In this document: piece by piece, positions 55,945 through 64,000 of the stretch
Numbering within the stretch: position 1 is the first letter of the stretch
Layout: every line of letters starts with the position of its first letter
NCBI RefSeq assembly: GCF_026183735.1
Contig: NZ_JAPFRE010000002.1
Coordinates: 1-64,000, forward strand
DNA length: 64,000 nucleotides
Origin: Alteromonas sp. ASW11-130
GTDB lineage: Bacteria > Pseudomonadota > Gammaproteobacteria > Enterobacterales > Alteromonadaceae
Direction: 5' to 3'
Translations under genes and position numbers: made by a program
Notes under the pieces: model-generated
The model's input: only the letters and a program-made list of their open reading frames with translations
The model's database searches: none
Told to the model about the DNA's origin: nothing

Positions 55945-58548
55945 TTATATATGACGAGCAACTTCAATGATTTCGAATACTTCGATCTGGTCTCCGACCT
56001 TAACATCATTGTAGTTTTTAACGCCAATACCGCATTCCATGCCGTTGCGAACTTCTTGAACGTCGTCTTTAAATCTACGCAGTGATTCTAACTCACCTTC
56101 GTAAATAACTACGTTGTCACGAAGAACACGAATAGGATTGCTACGCTTAACATTACCTTCAGTAACCATACAGCCCGCTATAGCGCCCAGTTTTGGTGAT
56201 TTGAATACATCACGAACTTCGGCAAGACCAATAATTTCTTGCTTAAATTCTGGCGCGAGCATACCACTCATGGCTTGCTTGACTTCATCAATCAAGTCAT
56301 AAATTACGCTGTAGTAACGTAAATCCGTTTCTTCAGCTTCAATGACTCGACGAGCTGTAGCGTCCGCACGGACGTTGAAACCAAGAATAATCGCACCCGA
56401 AGCCGCTGCTAGTGTTGCATCAGTTTCTGTTATTCCACCTACGCCAGAGCCAACGATGTTCACTTTTACTTCGTCAGTAGACAATTTCACTAAAGAGTCG
56501 GAAATCGCTTCAACAGAACCTTGAACATCTGCTTTGAGCACTATATTCAAGTCACTTACGTCGCCAGCTTCCATATTAGCGAACATATTTTCAAGCTTCG
56601 CTTTTTGCTGACGAGCCAGTTTAAGTTCGCGCTGTTTCTGGTGACGCTTGGCGGCAACTTCACGTGCTTTACGCTCATCTTTAACCACTACAGCATCTTC
56701 ACCAGCGATAGGAACACCTGAAAGACCAAGTACCTCAACCGGTGTTGACGGGCCAGCAGTTTTTACTTCTTTACCGGTCTCATCGCGCATTGCACGAACG
56801 CGGCCATATTCTTCACCGCACAATAGAATGTCACCAGCGTTAACTTGACCTTGTTGAACAAGAACAGAGGCTACAGGACCCCGCCCTTTATCAAGGCGAG
56901 ACTCAATTACAATCCCACGCCCTGGTCCTGAATCTACTGCTTTAAGATCGAGTAATTCGGCTTGTAGATTTATCGCTTCGAGTAGAGAATCCACGCCCAT
57001 ACCCGTTTTCGCAGATACGTGAACAAATTGATGTTCACCGCCCCACTCTTCCGAAATAACTTCCATCTGAGACAGCTCCGTTTTTACTCGGTCTGGATCA
57101 GCGGATTCTTTATCCATTTTGTTCACAGCAACAATCAATGGCACATTAGCTGCGCGAGCGTGTTGTATAGCTTCTTTGGTTTGAGGCATAACACCATCGT
57201 CAGCAGCGACAACCAAGATAACAATATCGGTTGCAGTTGCACCACGAGCACGCATAGCTGTAAATGCGGCGTGTCCAGGCGTATCTAAGAAACAGATTTC
57301 ACCATTGTCAGTTTCAACTTTGTATGCACCGATATGTTGTGTGATCCCACCGGCTTCGCCAGCTGCAACTTTAGCTCGGCGAATGTAATCCAACAAAGAG
57401 GTTTTACCATGATCTACGTGGCCCATTATAGTAACAACAGGCGCGCGCGTGATCGCTTCACCCTCATCACTGTTTGCTAACAACTCATCTTCTAAGGCAT
57501 TGTCGTTAACCAGCTCGTACTTATGGCCCATTTCTTCGATAACCAGTACCGCTGTGTCCTGATCAAGAACTTGGTTAATGGTAGCCATCTCACCCATCTT
57601 CATCATGGCTTTGATAACTTCATTAGACTTAACCGCCAAGCGATTAGCTAACTCACCTACCGTGATGGTTTCACCCAATTTAACGATACGCTCTACCGGT
57701 TGAGCTGGTTTATTAAAGCCCTGTTTCAGGTGCTCACCCGCGTTCTTTTTAGATTTCTTACGGCGACGCGATGAACGTTCAATCTGCATGTCTTGCTCAT
57801 CTTCTGCTTCCTGGGCATAGCGATTAGAATGCAAATGAACTTCTTCGGCTTCAGCTTTCTTACGGCGCTCTTCTTCTTCTTTCCAGCGACGTTCGTTTTC
57901 TTCAGCTAGTTTACGTGCTTCATCAGCTGCTTTCTTCGCTTCTTCTTCGAGCTTGCGTTTAGCTTCTTCTTCTTGCTGCTTACGCAAACGCTCTTCTTCC
58001 TGGCGCGCTTTTTCTTGCGCTTCGCGCTCTTCGCTTGTCATTTCAGCTTCTTGCTCTTTACGTGCTTCTGCTTCTTGTTTAGCTTTTTCAGCGCGCTTAA
58101 TACGCTCCGCTTCAGCGGCCTTCTTGGCCTCTTCTGCTTTTTTCGCTTTTTCTTCTGCTAAACGCTTTGCTTCAGCTGCCGCTTTTTCTTCTGCTTCACG
58201 ACGAGCTTCCTCTTCCTTACGGCGGGCTTCTTCTTCGGCCTGACGCTGCTCGTCCATTTCAGTACGTTTTACATAAGTTCTTTTCTTACGAACTTCGACT
58301 TTTACCGCTTTGGATTTACCAACGCTTAAAGTACTGGTGGTTTTGCGCTTAAGCGTCATCCGCGTAGGTTCTTCAGAACCCGCGCCACCGTGCTGTTTAC
58401 TCAAGTGATCAAGCAATCTGCGCTTTTCATCTTCAGTTACTTGCGAGTCTACAGCCTTTTTGATTCCAGCATCTTCAAACTGGCTAACCAGTCGGTCAAC
58501 GGTTGTACCAATGTCACTGGCGAGCTTTTCTATAGATACTTCTGCCAT
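55945..58548 (-). CDS. infB: Translation initiation factor IF-2
   Basis: 867 residues. The N-terminal IF2 domain is followed by a very long Lys/Glu/Ala helical linker (about 95-240), then a second IF2N domain and the G domain with [35 protein letters not shown] and [20 protein letters not shown]. Domains II-IV end in [17 protein letters not shown]. It positions fMet-tRNA on the 30S subunit. Frames on the opposite strand through the linker are artefacts of its composition. Confidence 0.98.
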   Translation of the reverse strand: MAEVSIEKLASDIGTTVDRLVSQFEDAGIKKAVDSQVTEDEKRRLLDHLSKQHGGAGSEEPTRMTLKRKTTSTLSVGKSKAVKVEVRKKRTYVKRTEMDEQRQAEEEARRKEEEARREAEEKAAAEAKRLAEEKAKKAEEAKKAAEAERIKRAEKAKQEAEARKEQEAEMTSEEREAQEKARQEEERLRKQQEEEAKRKLEEEAKKAADEARKLAEENERRWKEEEERRKKAEAEEVHLHSNRYAQEAEDEQDMQIERSSRRRKKSKKNAGEHLKQGFNKPAQPVERIVKLGETITVGELANRLAVKSNEVIKAMMKMGEMATINQVLDQDTAVLVIEEMGHKYELVNDNALEDELLANSDEGEAITRAPVVTIMGHVDHGKTSLLDYIRRAKVAAGEAGGITQHIGAYKVETDNGEICFLDTPGHAAFTAMRARGATATDIVILVVAADDGVMPQTKEAIQHARAANVPLIVAVNKMDKESADPDRVKTELSQMEVISEEWGGEHQFVHVSAKTGMGVDSLLEAINLQAELLDLKAVDSGPGRGIVIESRLDKGRGPVASVLVQQGQVNAGDILLCGEEYGRVRAMRDETGKEVKTAGPSTPVEVLGLSGVPIAGEDAVVVKDERKAREVAAKRHQKQRELKLARQQKAKLENMFANMEAGDVSDLNIVLKADVQGSVEAISDSLVKLSTDEVKVNIVGSGVGGITETDATLAAASGAIILGFNVRADATARRVIEAEETDLRYYSVIYDLIDEVKQAMSGMLAPEFKQEIIGLAEVRDVFKSPKLGAIAGCMVTEGNVKRSNPIRVLRDNVVIYEGELESLRRFKDDVQEVRNGMECGIGVKNYNDVKVGDQIEVFEIIEVARHI

Positions 58549-58571
58549 TACGTGTTTATCCCCCTGCTGAC

Positions 58572-60065
58572 CTATTCTTCATTAAACCAAACGATATTAC
58601 GAGCAGCCATAATTAATGCTCCCGCCTTTTCTTCGCCTAGTTCTTCAATATCACTAATATCATCTGTGCTTTGCTCAGCTAGCGCTTCTAAATCAGTAAC
58701 TCCACGGCTAGCTAACACAAACGCAACATGACGGGTCATACCTTCCAAATTCAGCAATGCTTCGGTAGGTTCAGAACCATCAAGCGATTCTTCATTTGCC
58801 AGTGCGCGCGTAGTTAACGCTGCACGGGCACGATTACGCAGTTCTTCAACAGTATTTTCATCTAAGCCTTCTACAGCCATCAATTCATTTACCGGAACAT
58901 ACGCAACTTCTTCTAGTGTACTGAAACCTTCATCAGCCAATACACCAGCAAACTCTTCGTCAATGTCTAACGCATCAACAAAGATTTGGATAACTTTGGC
59001 ATTTTCTTCTTCATGCTTGTTATTCAAATCTTCTATGGTCATTACGTTAAGCTCCCAACCCGTCAGTTGACTGGCTAAGCGCACGTTTTGGCCACTACGC
59101 CCAATTGCTTGAGCTAAATTGTCAGCTTCTACCGCCACATCCATCATGTGACTATCTTCATCCACAACAATGGAAGCGACTTCTGCAGGTGCCATAGCGT
59201 TGATAACAAATTGTGCAGGATTTTCGTCCCACAGCACAATATCTACACGCTCACCACCCAACTCTCCAGATACTGCTTGTACTCGTGAACCACGCATTCC
59301 TACGCACGCACCAACAGGATCGAGGCGTTTATCATTAGTTTTAACAGCAATCTTGGCTCGTGAACCTGGATCTCTTGCGGCCGATTTAATCTCTAGTGTC
59401 TCTTCAGCAATTTCTGGTACTTCCAGACGGAACAGCTCAACTAACATGTCAGGATGAGTACGGCTGATAAATAATTGTGCACCCCGAGCTTCTGGACGAA
59501 TGACAAACAGCAATCCGCGCACGCGGTCACCCGGACGGAATGTTTCGCGTGGCAACATATCATCACGGAAGATTACACCTTCAGCGTTGTTACCTAAATC
59601 GATAATGATATTGTCACGGTTCACTTTCTTAACCGTTCCGGTGACTAACTCACCCACTTTGTCCTGATACTCTGCCACCATTTGGGCACGTTCCGCTTCA
59701 CGGACTTTCTGTACGATAACTTGCTTAGCTGTTTGAGTTGTAATGCGGTCAAACGCAATTGACTCAATTTGCTCTTCTACAAAATCACCAACCTGAATCT
59801 CAGGTTCGTCGATTTGTGCAGCAGATAACGTTAACTCTGCGTACGGATTTTCTTGTTCCTGATCATCCGCAATCACCAACCAACGACGGAACGTATCAAA
59901 ATCACCAGTGGTGCGATCAATACTTACTCGAACTTCAATATCGCCAATATTCTTCTTTTTTGTAGCACTGGCAATTGCATATTCCAACGCTTCAAAAATC
60001 TTTTCTCTAGGCACTTGTTTTTCATTTGAAACGGCTTCAGCCACTAACAAAATTTCTTTATTCAT
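58572..60065 (-). CDS. nusA: Transcription termination/antitermination factor NusA
   Basis: 497 residues (495 in E. coli). N-terminal RNA-polymerase-binding domain ([20 protein letters not shown]), S1 domain ([20 protein letters not shown]), KH1/KH2 with [20 protein letters not shown], and two C-terminal acidic helix-hairpin-helix repeats ([20 protein letters not shown]). It modulates pausing, rho-independent termination and rRNA antitermination, and feedback-controls its own operon in E. coli. 23 bp upstream of infB. Confidence 0.98.
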   Translation of the reverse strand: MNKEILLVAEAVSNEKQVPREKIFEALEYAIASATKKKNIGDIEVRVSIDRTTGDFDTFRRWLVIADDQEQENPYAELTLSAAQIDEPEIQVGDFVEEQIESIAFDRITTQTAKQVIVQKVREAERAQMVAEYQDKVGELVTGTVKKVNRDNIIIDLGNNAEGVIFRDDMLPRETFRPGDRVRGLLFVIRPEARGAQLFISRTHPDMLVELFRLEVPEIAEETLEIKSAARDPGSRAKIAVKTNDKRLDPVGACVGMRGSRVQAVSGELGGERVDIVLWDENPAQFVINAMAPAEVASIVVDEDSHMMDVAVEADNLAQAIGRSGQNVRLASQLTGWELNVMTIEDLNNKHEEENAKVIQIFVDALDIDEEFAGVLADEGFSTLEEVAYVPVNELMAVEGLDENTVEELRNRARAALTTRALANEESLDGSEPTEALLNLEGMTRHVAFVLASRGVTDLEALAEQSTDDISDIEELGEEKAGALIMAARNIVWFNEE

Positions 60066-60110
60066 TTACGCCTCACTCATGCTTCCAATAACGAAAGCGA
60101 TGCTGTTCCA

Positions 60111-60569
60111 TTAGTCAAAAGTGGGAACAACGTTACCTTTCTCGATATTCGCCACAGCTAACTGAAACTGCTGGCCATCCACTTCAATACTGACATTGCC
60201 GTTTTCACATGCCAATAATTTACCTTTGAAATTACGTCTATTGTCAACAGGCATGCGGGTACGTACCTGCACGACCTCACCTATTGAAGCAACATAATGC
60301 TTTTCTTTAAATAAGGGGCGATCCATACCCGGCGACGAAACTTCAAGGTTATATTCGGTGTTGATAGGATCTTCGACGTCAAGAATTGCGCTCGCCTGAT
60401 GACTAACATCCGCACAGTCATCGACGGTGATCCCATTTTCATGGTCTATAAACACACGCAAAATTGAATGCTTACCGGCACGCACAAATTCCACGCCCAC
60501 CAGTTCAAACCCCAATGCTTCTACACCAGGCTCTAGCATTTCAGTTAACTTGTCTTCAAGTCTTGACAA
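60111..60569 (-). CDS. rimP: Ribosome maturation factor RimP
   Basis: 152 residues. The start is a TTG at 60569 with an ideal GGAGGT five bases upstream; there is no better ATG, and TTG is also the start I recall for E. coli rimP, which may keep expression low. GFELVGVEFVRAGKHSILRV, then DDCADVSHQASAILDVEDPI and YNLEVSSPGMDRPLF are conserved. It acts early in 30S assembly. First gene of the nusA operon, preceded by a structured leader. Confidence 0.95.
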   Translation of the reverse strand: MSRLEDKLTEMLEPGVEALGFELVGVEFVRAGKHSILRVFIDHENGITVDDCADVSHQASAILDVEDPINTEYNLEVSSPGMDRPLFKEKHYVASIGEVVQVRTRMPVDNRRNFKGKLLACENGNVSIEVDGQQFQLAVANIEKGNVVPTFD

Positions 60570-60669
60570 TCGTTACCTCCAAAAACAAAAAATGGGCATA
60601 TAGCCCAACCGAAACTGTATAACTCGATATGTGAATACACAATCTAGACCATACAGATAAAGATACAAC

Positions 60670-60697
60670 AAAAAGCCCCGTACTAGCGGGGCTTTTT
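60670..60697 (-). terminator. Premature terminator in the rimP leader
   Basis: AAAAAGCCCCG, six-base loop, CGGGGCTTTTT; eleven pairs with a U-run, 100 bp before the rimP start. Confidence 0.9.
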
Positions 60698-60826
60698 GAA
60701 AATCTGGACCCAAAACTGCTCACTAGCAGCTGCAGACTAAAGGGTAATTCGCCTAACGGCAAAGCCTGCATTAGCAATGCGTTTCTGTCTTAATGCTTAA
60801 CAGAAGGCCCGCTATTGCTAAAAAGT
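60670..60826 (-). ncRNA. rimP-operon leader with attenuator
   Basis: Between a sigma70 promoter (60833-60861) and rimP is a leader of about 155 nt. It has a strong stem, AGCAAT...ATTGCT (outer) enclosing TTCTGT...ACAGAA (inner) at 60773-60819, and ends in an intrinsic terminator at 60670-60697. A terminator before the first gene implies attenuation or antitermination, which would fit feedback by NusA. A rimP leader RNA family is known upstream of this operon in Gammaproteobacteria; membership is inferred from position and layout only. No tRNA gene is present here, unlike metY in E. coli. Confidence 0.6.
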
Positions 60827-60832
60827 GCGGGT

Positions 60833-60861
60833 ATTATACTGATATCTGTCCGAATACGCAA
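60833..60861 (-). promoter_or_regulatory. sigma70 promoter of the rimP-nusA-infB operon
   Basis: On the minus strand TTGCGT, 17-base spacer, TATAAT: near-consensus elements with ideal spacing, placed so that transcription starts at about 60826. Confidence 0.75.
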
Positions 60862-61297
60862 CATGCAGGTGGACGCTATTGAAGTTAATTAGCGATTCAA
60901 CCTCCGCGCCTCCATCATCGTCCCACCGTAATTTTCTTTTACAGATCTCTCCCAGATTATCTTCTAACACCTCAACCCAACAGCGGCTTTTTTCATGGGC
61001 TGCGCTAAACACTTTTTCATCATAATAACGAGGCCTTTCAGGGGCATAAGCTTTTTTGCAGACTCTCCTGTTAACTCATTTTCAATTTTCACCCCAGTCC
61101 AGGATCCGCTTAACCGGGGGATTACGGTTATACGTATTATTAAACCTTGTTAATTTACAGTTGAAAGACCATCAATTGCGGTATTCCTTATTGGGTCCTG
61201 TAGTCGCCCGCTTTCAATTAGTCGCGAAGGGGCATTCTTATACTGGTAGAAAATTGAGATACCGGAAACGAATGCGATTAACGCCAGCGTGGTTAAA

Positions 61298-61981
61298 CTA
61301 ACGGCTGTAGCGAGATAAATAAGAAACATTTGCCGGTTGTGCAGATAGTTCTAAACCAACCGGTTTTATAAAACGGGCGGCACTCATTCCAGTGTAGTGC
61401 ATTTCAGAAATAGCCAAGCTCATTACTATACCCGTCAGCAGCATAGCTTTTACCGACAGTCTTTTATCTTTTTGTAAGCGAATAAAACCAAAGTGAATGT
61501 ACAATGTAAGCATTACCAGTATCACGAGCACCACAATGGATAGCAAAAAAGCGGTAAGTGGTAAGCGGTAATGAAATAATGGCGCCATTTCCATAGCAGC
61601 CATTCCGGTATAGGGCATGGTCCCAACACGCGCCACAACATGCACACCATCTACAGTGATTTGCGGACGAATAATAGTCGACTCTACCAGCTGTCTTAAC
61701 CTAGCCATGCTGAGACAATGCCTGGAAACGCCGACAAAGCGGTTAATCCTGAGCGGTATTGAACTGACGTTCATTAGTCAAAAGTCAGCTTGCCAACAAA
61801 TTTGTATCGCTCTAATCCCGCCTCCTAATGCCAGGCTGCCAGTGGTAAGAAGTAAATTTCGCCTTAAAGCAACGTTTGACTCCGTCGCTTGTTCTGCTGC
61901 CTGAACCCCCATAAATAAAGCAAATATGGCAATTACAACAGAAAGCAATATCAACCACGGACTGTAATTACCGTAAATCAA
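61298..61981 (-). pseudogene. MHYT-domain membrane protein, broken
   Basis: Two frames together make most of an MHYT sensor domain. From 61981: YSPWLILLSVVIAIFALFMG and LTTGSLALGGGI. Then from about 61774: VGTMPYTGMAAMEMAPL, and later SEMHYTGMSAARF, the repeated metal-binding MHYTG motif. The first MHxxGM motif is destroyed by a frameshift near 61790-61810 (it reads FVGKLTF in another frame). There is no GGDEF or EAL domain downstream: the protein ends soon after 61298. A decayed sensor of a cyclic-di-GMP enzyme is likely. The region 60870-61297 holds nothing else credible. Confidence 0.75.
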
Positions 61982-62033
61982 TAATGACGAGGGGGGAATG
62001 GAAAAGAAGTTATGAGTGGATCGAACAAACAGA

Positions 62034-62052
62034 GTTTATGTGACTGTCCCAC
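62034..62052 (+). repeat. Isolated GTGACTGTCC-type repeat
   Basis: GTTTATGTGACTGTCCCACG contains TGACTGTCC with a preceding TG. It lies 55 bp from the broken MHYT gene and is the only copy outside the left 10.5 kb. Confidence 0.4.
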
Positions 62053-62288
62053 GTGAGTAAAATCGTGTTATAAGAATAACGTTCAACCGTTGCCACAATT
62101 TTTGAAGCCCAACTGCGTTATTCATAAGACATATGCAACACAATTCCAAGGTTAAGTAACTTTTCAAGTGGCTGGTTTAATTCAAAAACCTAACGAACAT
62201 AAACGCATAATTCGTGAACATGAAGCAGTGTCATTTGCAGAAGATAAAAGTTAGAATTCCATTTATACCGTGAAAACGAACATTTCAT

Positions 62289-63002
62289 ATGCAAGCACTA
62301 TACGAATGCTCATTCCTGAAAAATGTTACCTTGAAGAATCTCGTAGGCTTACCGGGTGTGTGTTATCAAAGTAATTTCGAAATCGATAACTACACAGATA
62401 TGCTTTATCAAGAATTGCTGAATGCCAATCTTCATAAAACAATTAGCAATGCGGTTAAAAAACGAAAATCTGAATTTCTTGCGGGTCGTTATCTCGCTAA
62501 ACTGGCCCTGCAATCTCTAGGTTCTGATGACACCTTCGTTTGCGTGGGAAAAAATAGAGCACCAATATGGCCAAAAGGGTTTATCGGATCCATTAGCCAT
62601 ACAGACGATACGGCGATTTGTGCGATGGCTAAACGTAACGAAGTATCCAGGCTTGGTCTCGACATTGAAACTGTTTTACCACAAAGCGTAGCCAAGGAAA
62701 TCATAAAAAGCGTACTTATTACGTCCGAATTTGCTTTGGCTGGGTCGGTTACCGAGCCAGATACACAAATGACGACGTTGATTTTTTCTGCAAAAGAAAG
62801 TCTATTTAAAGCCCTATACTCTGAGGTAGGGTATTATTTTGGCTTTGAAAATGCAGAAGTGAAGGTTGTTAACACGCGTACAGGTAAATTTGTTATTGAA
62901 CTTACCAGCCAGTTGACACCTTCGTTACCGGGAGGCACAAGATTTGAAGGCTTGTTTGAAATCTTAGGAAATAAAGTTTTAACAGTAATTGCCACCCCTT
63001 AA
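62289..63002 (+). CDS. 4'-phosphopantetheinyl transferase (EntD-like)
   Basis: 237 residues. GSISHTDDTAICAMAKRNEV, GLDIETVLPQS (metal-binding Asp/Glu) and FSAKESLFKALYSEVGYYFG are the three P-pant transferase motifs. KKRKSEFLAGRYLAKLAL near residue 60 is the usual CoA-contacting region. It activates carrier proteins of nonribosomal peptide or polyketide synthases. No such cluster lies in the window, so the partner is elsewhere. Single gene with a terminator behind it. Confidence 0.92.
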   Translation: MQALYECSFLKNVTLKNLVGLPGVCYQSNFEIDNYTDMLYQELLNANLHKTISNAVKKRKSEFLAGRYLAKLALQSLGSDDTFVCVGKNRAPIWPKGFIGSISHTDDTAICAMAKRNEVSRLGLDIETVLPQSVAKEIIKSVLITSEFALAGSVTEPDTQMTTLIFSAKESLFKALYSEVGYYFGFENAEVKVVNTRTGKFVIELTSQLTPSLPGGTRFEGLFEILGNKVLTVIATP

Positions 63003-63051
63003 CGCTATATGTTCGTTCACCCATAACGTTATATGCAATTCAAAATTCATC

Positions 63052-63079
63052 AAAGGCCTCAGTAAACGACTGAAGCCTT
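63052..63079. terminator. Bidirectional terminator
   Basis: AAAGGC.TCAGT, five-base loop, ACTGA.GCCTTT, between the convergent transferase and ABC permease genes. Confidence 0.75.
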
Positions 63080-63092
63080 TGCAATCCGTTAA

Positions 63093-64000
63093 TTATTCAT
63101 ATCGTAAAGCCGACGATGGCTCTAACGCTGTGGCCTTTTTTGTCGGTACTATTATGGCGGCCAATATTATTGTAGTTAACAGAACCCCTACCAGTATCAC
63201 AGTAGCAATGTACGCTGAACTGGGCAAAGCGATAAAACGACCGGCGGCTAGAAAAACCAATAGCGCAAACCCAATGCCTATGGTTAGTCCTATGCTCACC
63301 TGCCAGCCACCTTGCTTTAAGAAAAGCTTTACAATCTCACTATCTTTGGCCCCCAACGCTCTGCGGACACCAATTTCGTGGGTCTTCTTAGCAATTGCAA
63401 ACGACGTTAACCCATAGATACCACTTATTGCTAATAATAGGGCAAAGATACCGCTACCGATAATAGTGTCTCTGATTGTACCGGTCATTTTAACCACCAC
63501 ACCAACCTCATGGGCGTAGTCCTCTACGTTGGTTACGTCAAGTTGACTATCTACAGACTTTAAGGTGTCAAAAAATACGTTTTCAGCGTTAGTACCGTTA
63601 GTACGATATTTAAAAAACACTAATGCATCAGCAGCAGCATACTGAAGGCCAGAAACAAAAACTTCGTCGTATTGATGAGGTTTCTCAAGCGGTGTTCTAG
63701 AAATATTAGATACTACTCCTACTACGTTATGCCACTGTGGCTCATCATTGATAGATATCTGAATTCTTTTTCCAAGCGCTGTTTCGTTAGGCCAGTATTT
63801 ATTGGCAAAAGACTCGCTGACAACCGTTACTAATTGGTTGCTTTCCTCATCACGTAAATCGAATAACCGCCCCTGTATTAAGCGTGGTCCCATAAACTCA
63901 GGAGAACCAATTAATCCATAGACCGAGATTTTGGGCTTATCCTTTTCCTTGCTATAGCTGACACCGTCAATAGCAACTCTAAGCCGTTTAAAATTAAATC
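63093..64000 (-). CDS. ABC transporter permease, MacB/FtsX type, partial
   Basis: The frame is open to the right edge (upstream residues read FNFKRLRVAIDGVSYSKEKD), so the N terminus is outside. Present are the end of a periplasmic MacB_PCD-like domain (VVSESFANKYWPNETALGKR) and the C-terminal FtsX domain with three TM helices and the coupling motif FAIAKKTHEIGVRRALGAKD. The layout fits a MacB-type or ADOP-like permease of about 400-800 residues that exports peptides, lipids or lipoproteins through mechanotransmission. The nearby phosphopantetheinyl transferase hints at a secondary-metabolite export context, but this is weak. Confidence 0.85.
   Translation of the reverse strand, partial: FNFKRLRVAIDGVSYSKEKDKPKISVYGLIGSPEFMGPRLIQGRLFDLRDEESNQLVTVVSESFANKYWPNETALGKRIQISINDEPQWHNVVGVVSNISRTPLEKPHQYDEVFVSGLQYAAADALVFFKYRTNGTNAENVFFDTLKSVDSQLDVTNVEDYAHEVGVVVKMTGTIRDTIIGSGIFALLLAISGIYGLTSFAIAKKTHEIGVRRALGAKDSEIVKLFLKQGGWQVSIGLTIGIGFALLVFLAAGRFIALPSSAYIATVILVGVLLTTIILAAIIVPTKKATALEPSSALRYE

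Noticed and set aside
57953..58243. Plus-strand frame rich in Ser/Ala/Arg
   Set aside because: Antisense shadow of the Lys/Glu/Ala linker of infB.
60818..61012. Minus-strand 64-codon frame with plausible composition
   Set aside because: GTG start without a ribosome site; it overlaps the rimP-operon promoter and leader stem; no recognised family.
61056..61301. Plus-strand 81-codon frame
   Set aside because: No ribosome site or recognisable domain and unbiased codon use; treated as non-coding.

Overview
The window looks like chromosome from a marine gammaproteobacterium of the order Alteromonadales (Alteromonadaceae-like; the genus cannot be fixed by eye). The evidence is the rimP-nusA-infB-rbfA-truB-rpsO block, the smpB/ratA-rnfH/tmRNA block with tag ANDENYALAA, the ppsA-ppsR pair, a BCCT transporter beside a porin, and DUF4826, DUF2177 and YgiQ genes typical of this group. 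The DNA is fairly AT-rich.

Region 1 (about 1-18,250) is accessory and the most interesting part. Apart from a transposase end at the left edge, everything reads on the minus strand. At the right is a roughly 2,370-residue exported SpvB/TcdB-RHS protein ending in a putative zinc-metallopeptidase tip, with an overlapping periplasmic immunity candidate. To its left lie remains of three more Rhs tip/immunity modules (1742-4348, 8023-9409, 9473-9964). Interleaved with them are small (about 105-114 residue) exported proteins of one loose family (called A to F here). A is present in four near-identical copies plus two remnants, and B in one full and two truncated copies. About fourteen copies of a short direct repeat with core GTGACTGTCC sit at cassette and breakpoint boundaries. 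The end of a REP-associated-type (Y1) transposase lies at the left edge. My reading is a laterally growing store of toxin tips, immunity genes and small secreted proteins, rearranged through these repeats.

Region 2 (18,250-27,850) is mixed: GNAT, DUF4826, ydiJ (FAD/4Fe-4S dehydrogenase), PGPGW and DUF2177 membrane proteins, a hexapeptide acetyltransferase, CsbD, long gene-poor stretches, and a 193-bp tandem duplication followed by a 21-bp minisatellite.

Region 3 (27,850-53,500) is ordinary metabolism and stress: ppsA and its divergent regulator ppsR; MarR, porin, BCCT, DUF294 and exonuclease genes; rnfH-ratA; smpB and tmRNA; a diguanylate cyclase; pirin; EVE; ygiQ; ahpC-ahpF; a TPR protein with a degenerate receiver domain; a GNAT/nitrilase fusion; a thioredoxin-like protein; and a coiled-coil membrane protein preceded by a heptanucleotide repeat.

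Region 4 (54,000-60,870) is the translation/transcription operon rimP-nusA-infB // rbfA-truB-rpsO. It has a structured attenuator-like leader with a strong sigma70 promoter and an internal terminator between infB and rbfA. The right end (61,300-64,000) has a broken MHYT gene, a phosphopantetheinyl transferase and a partial MacB/FtsX-type ABC permease.
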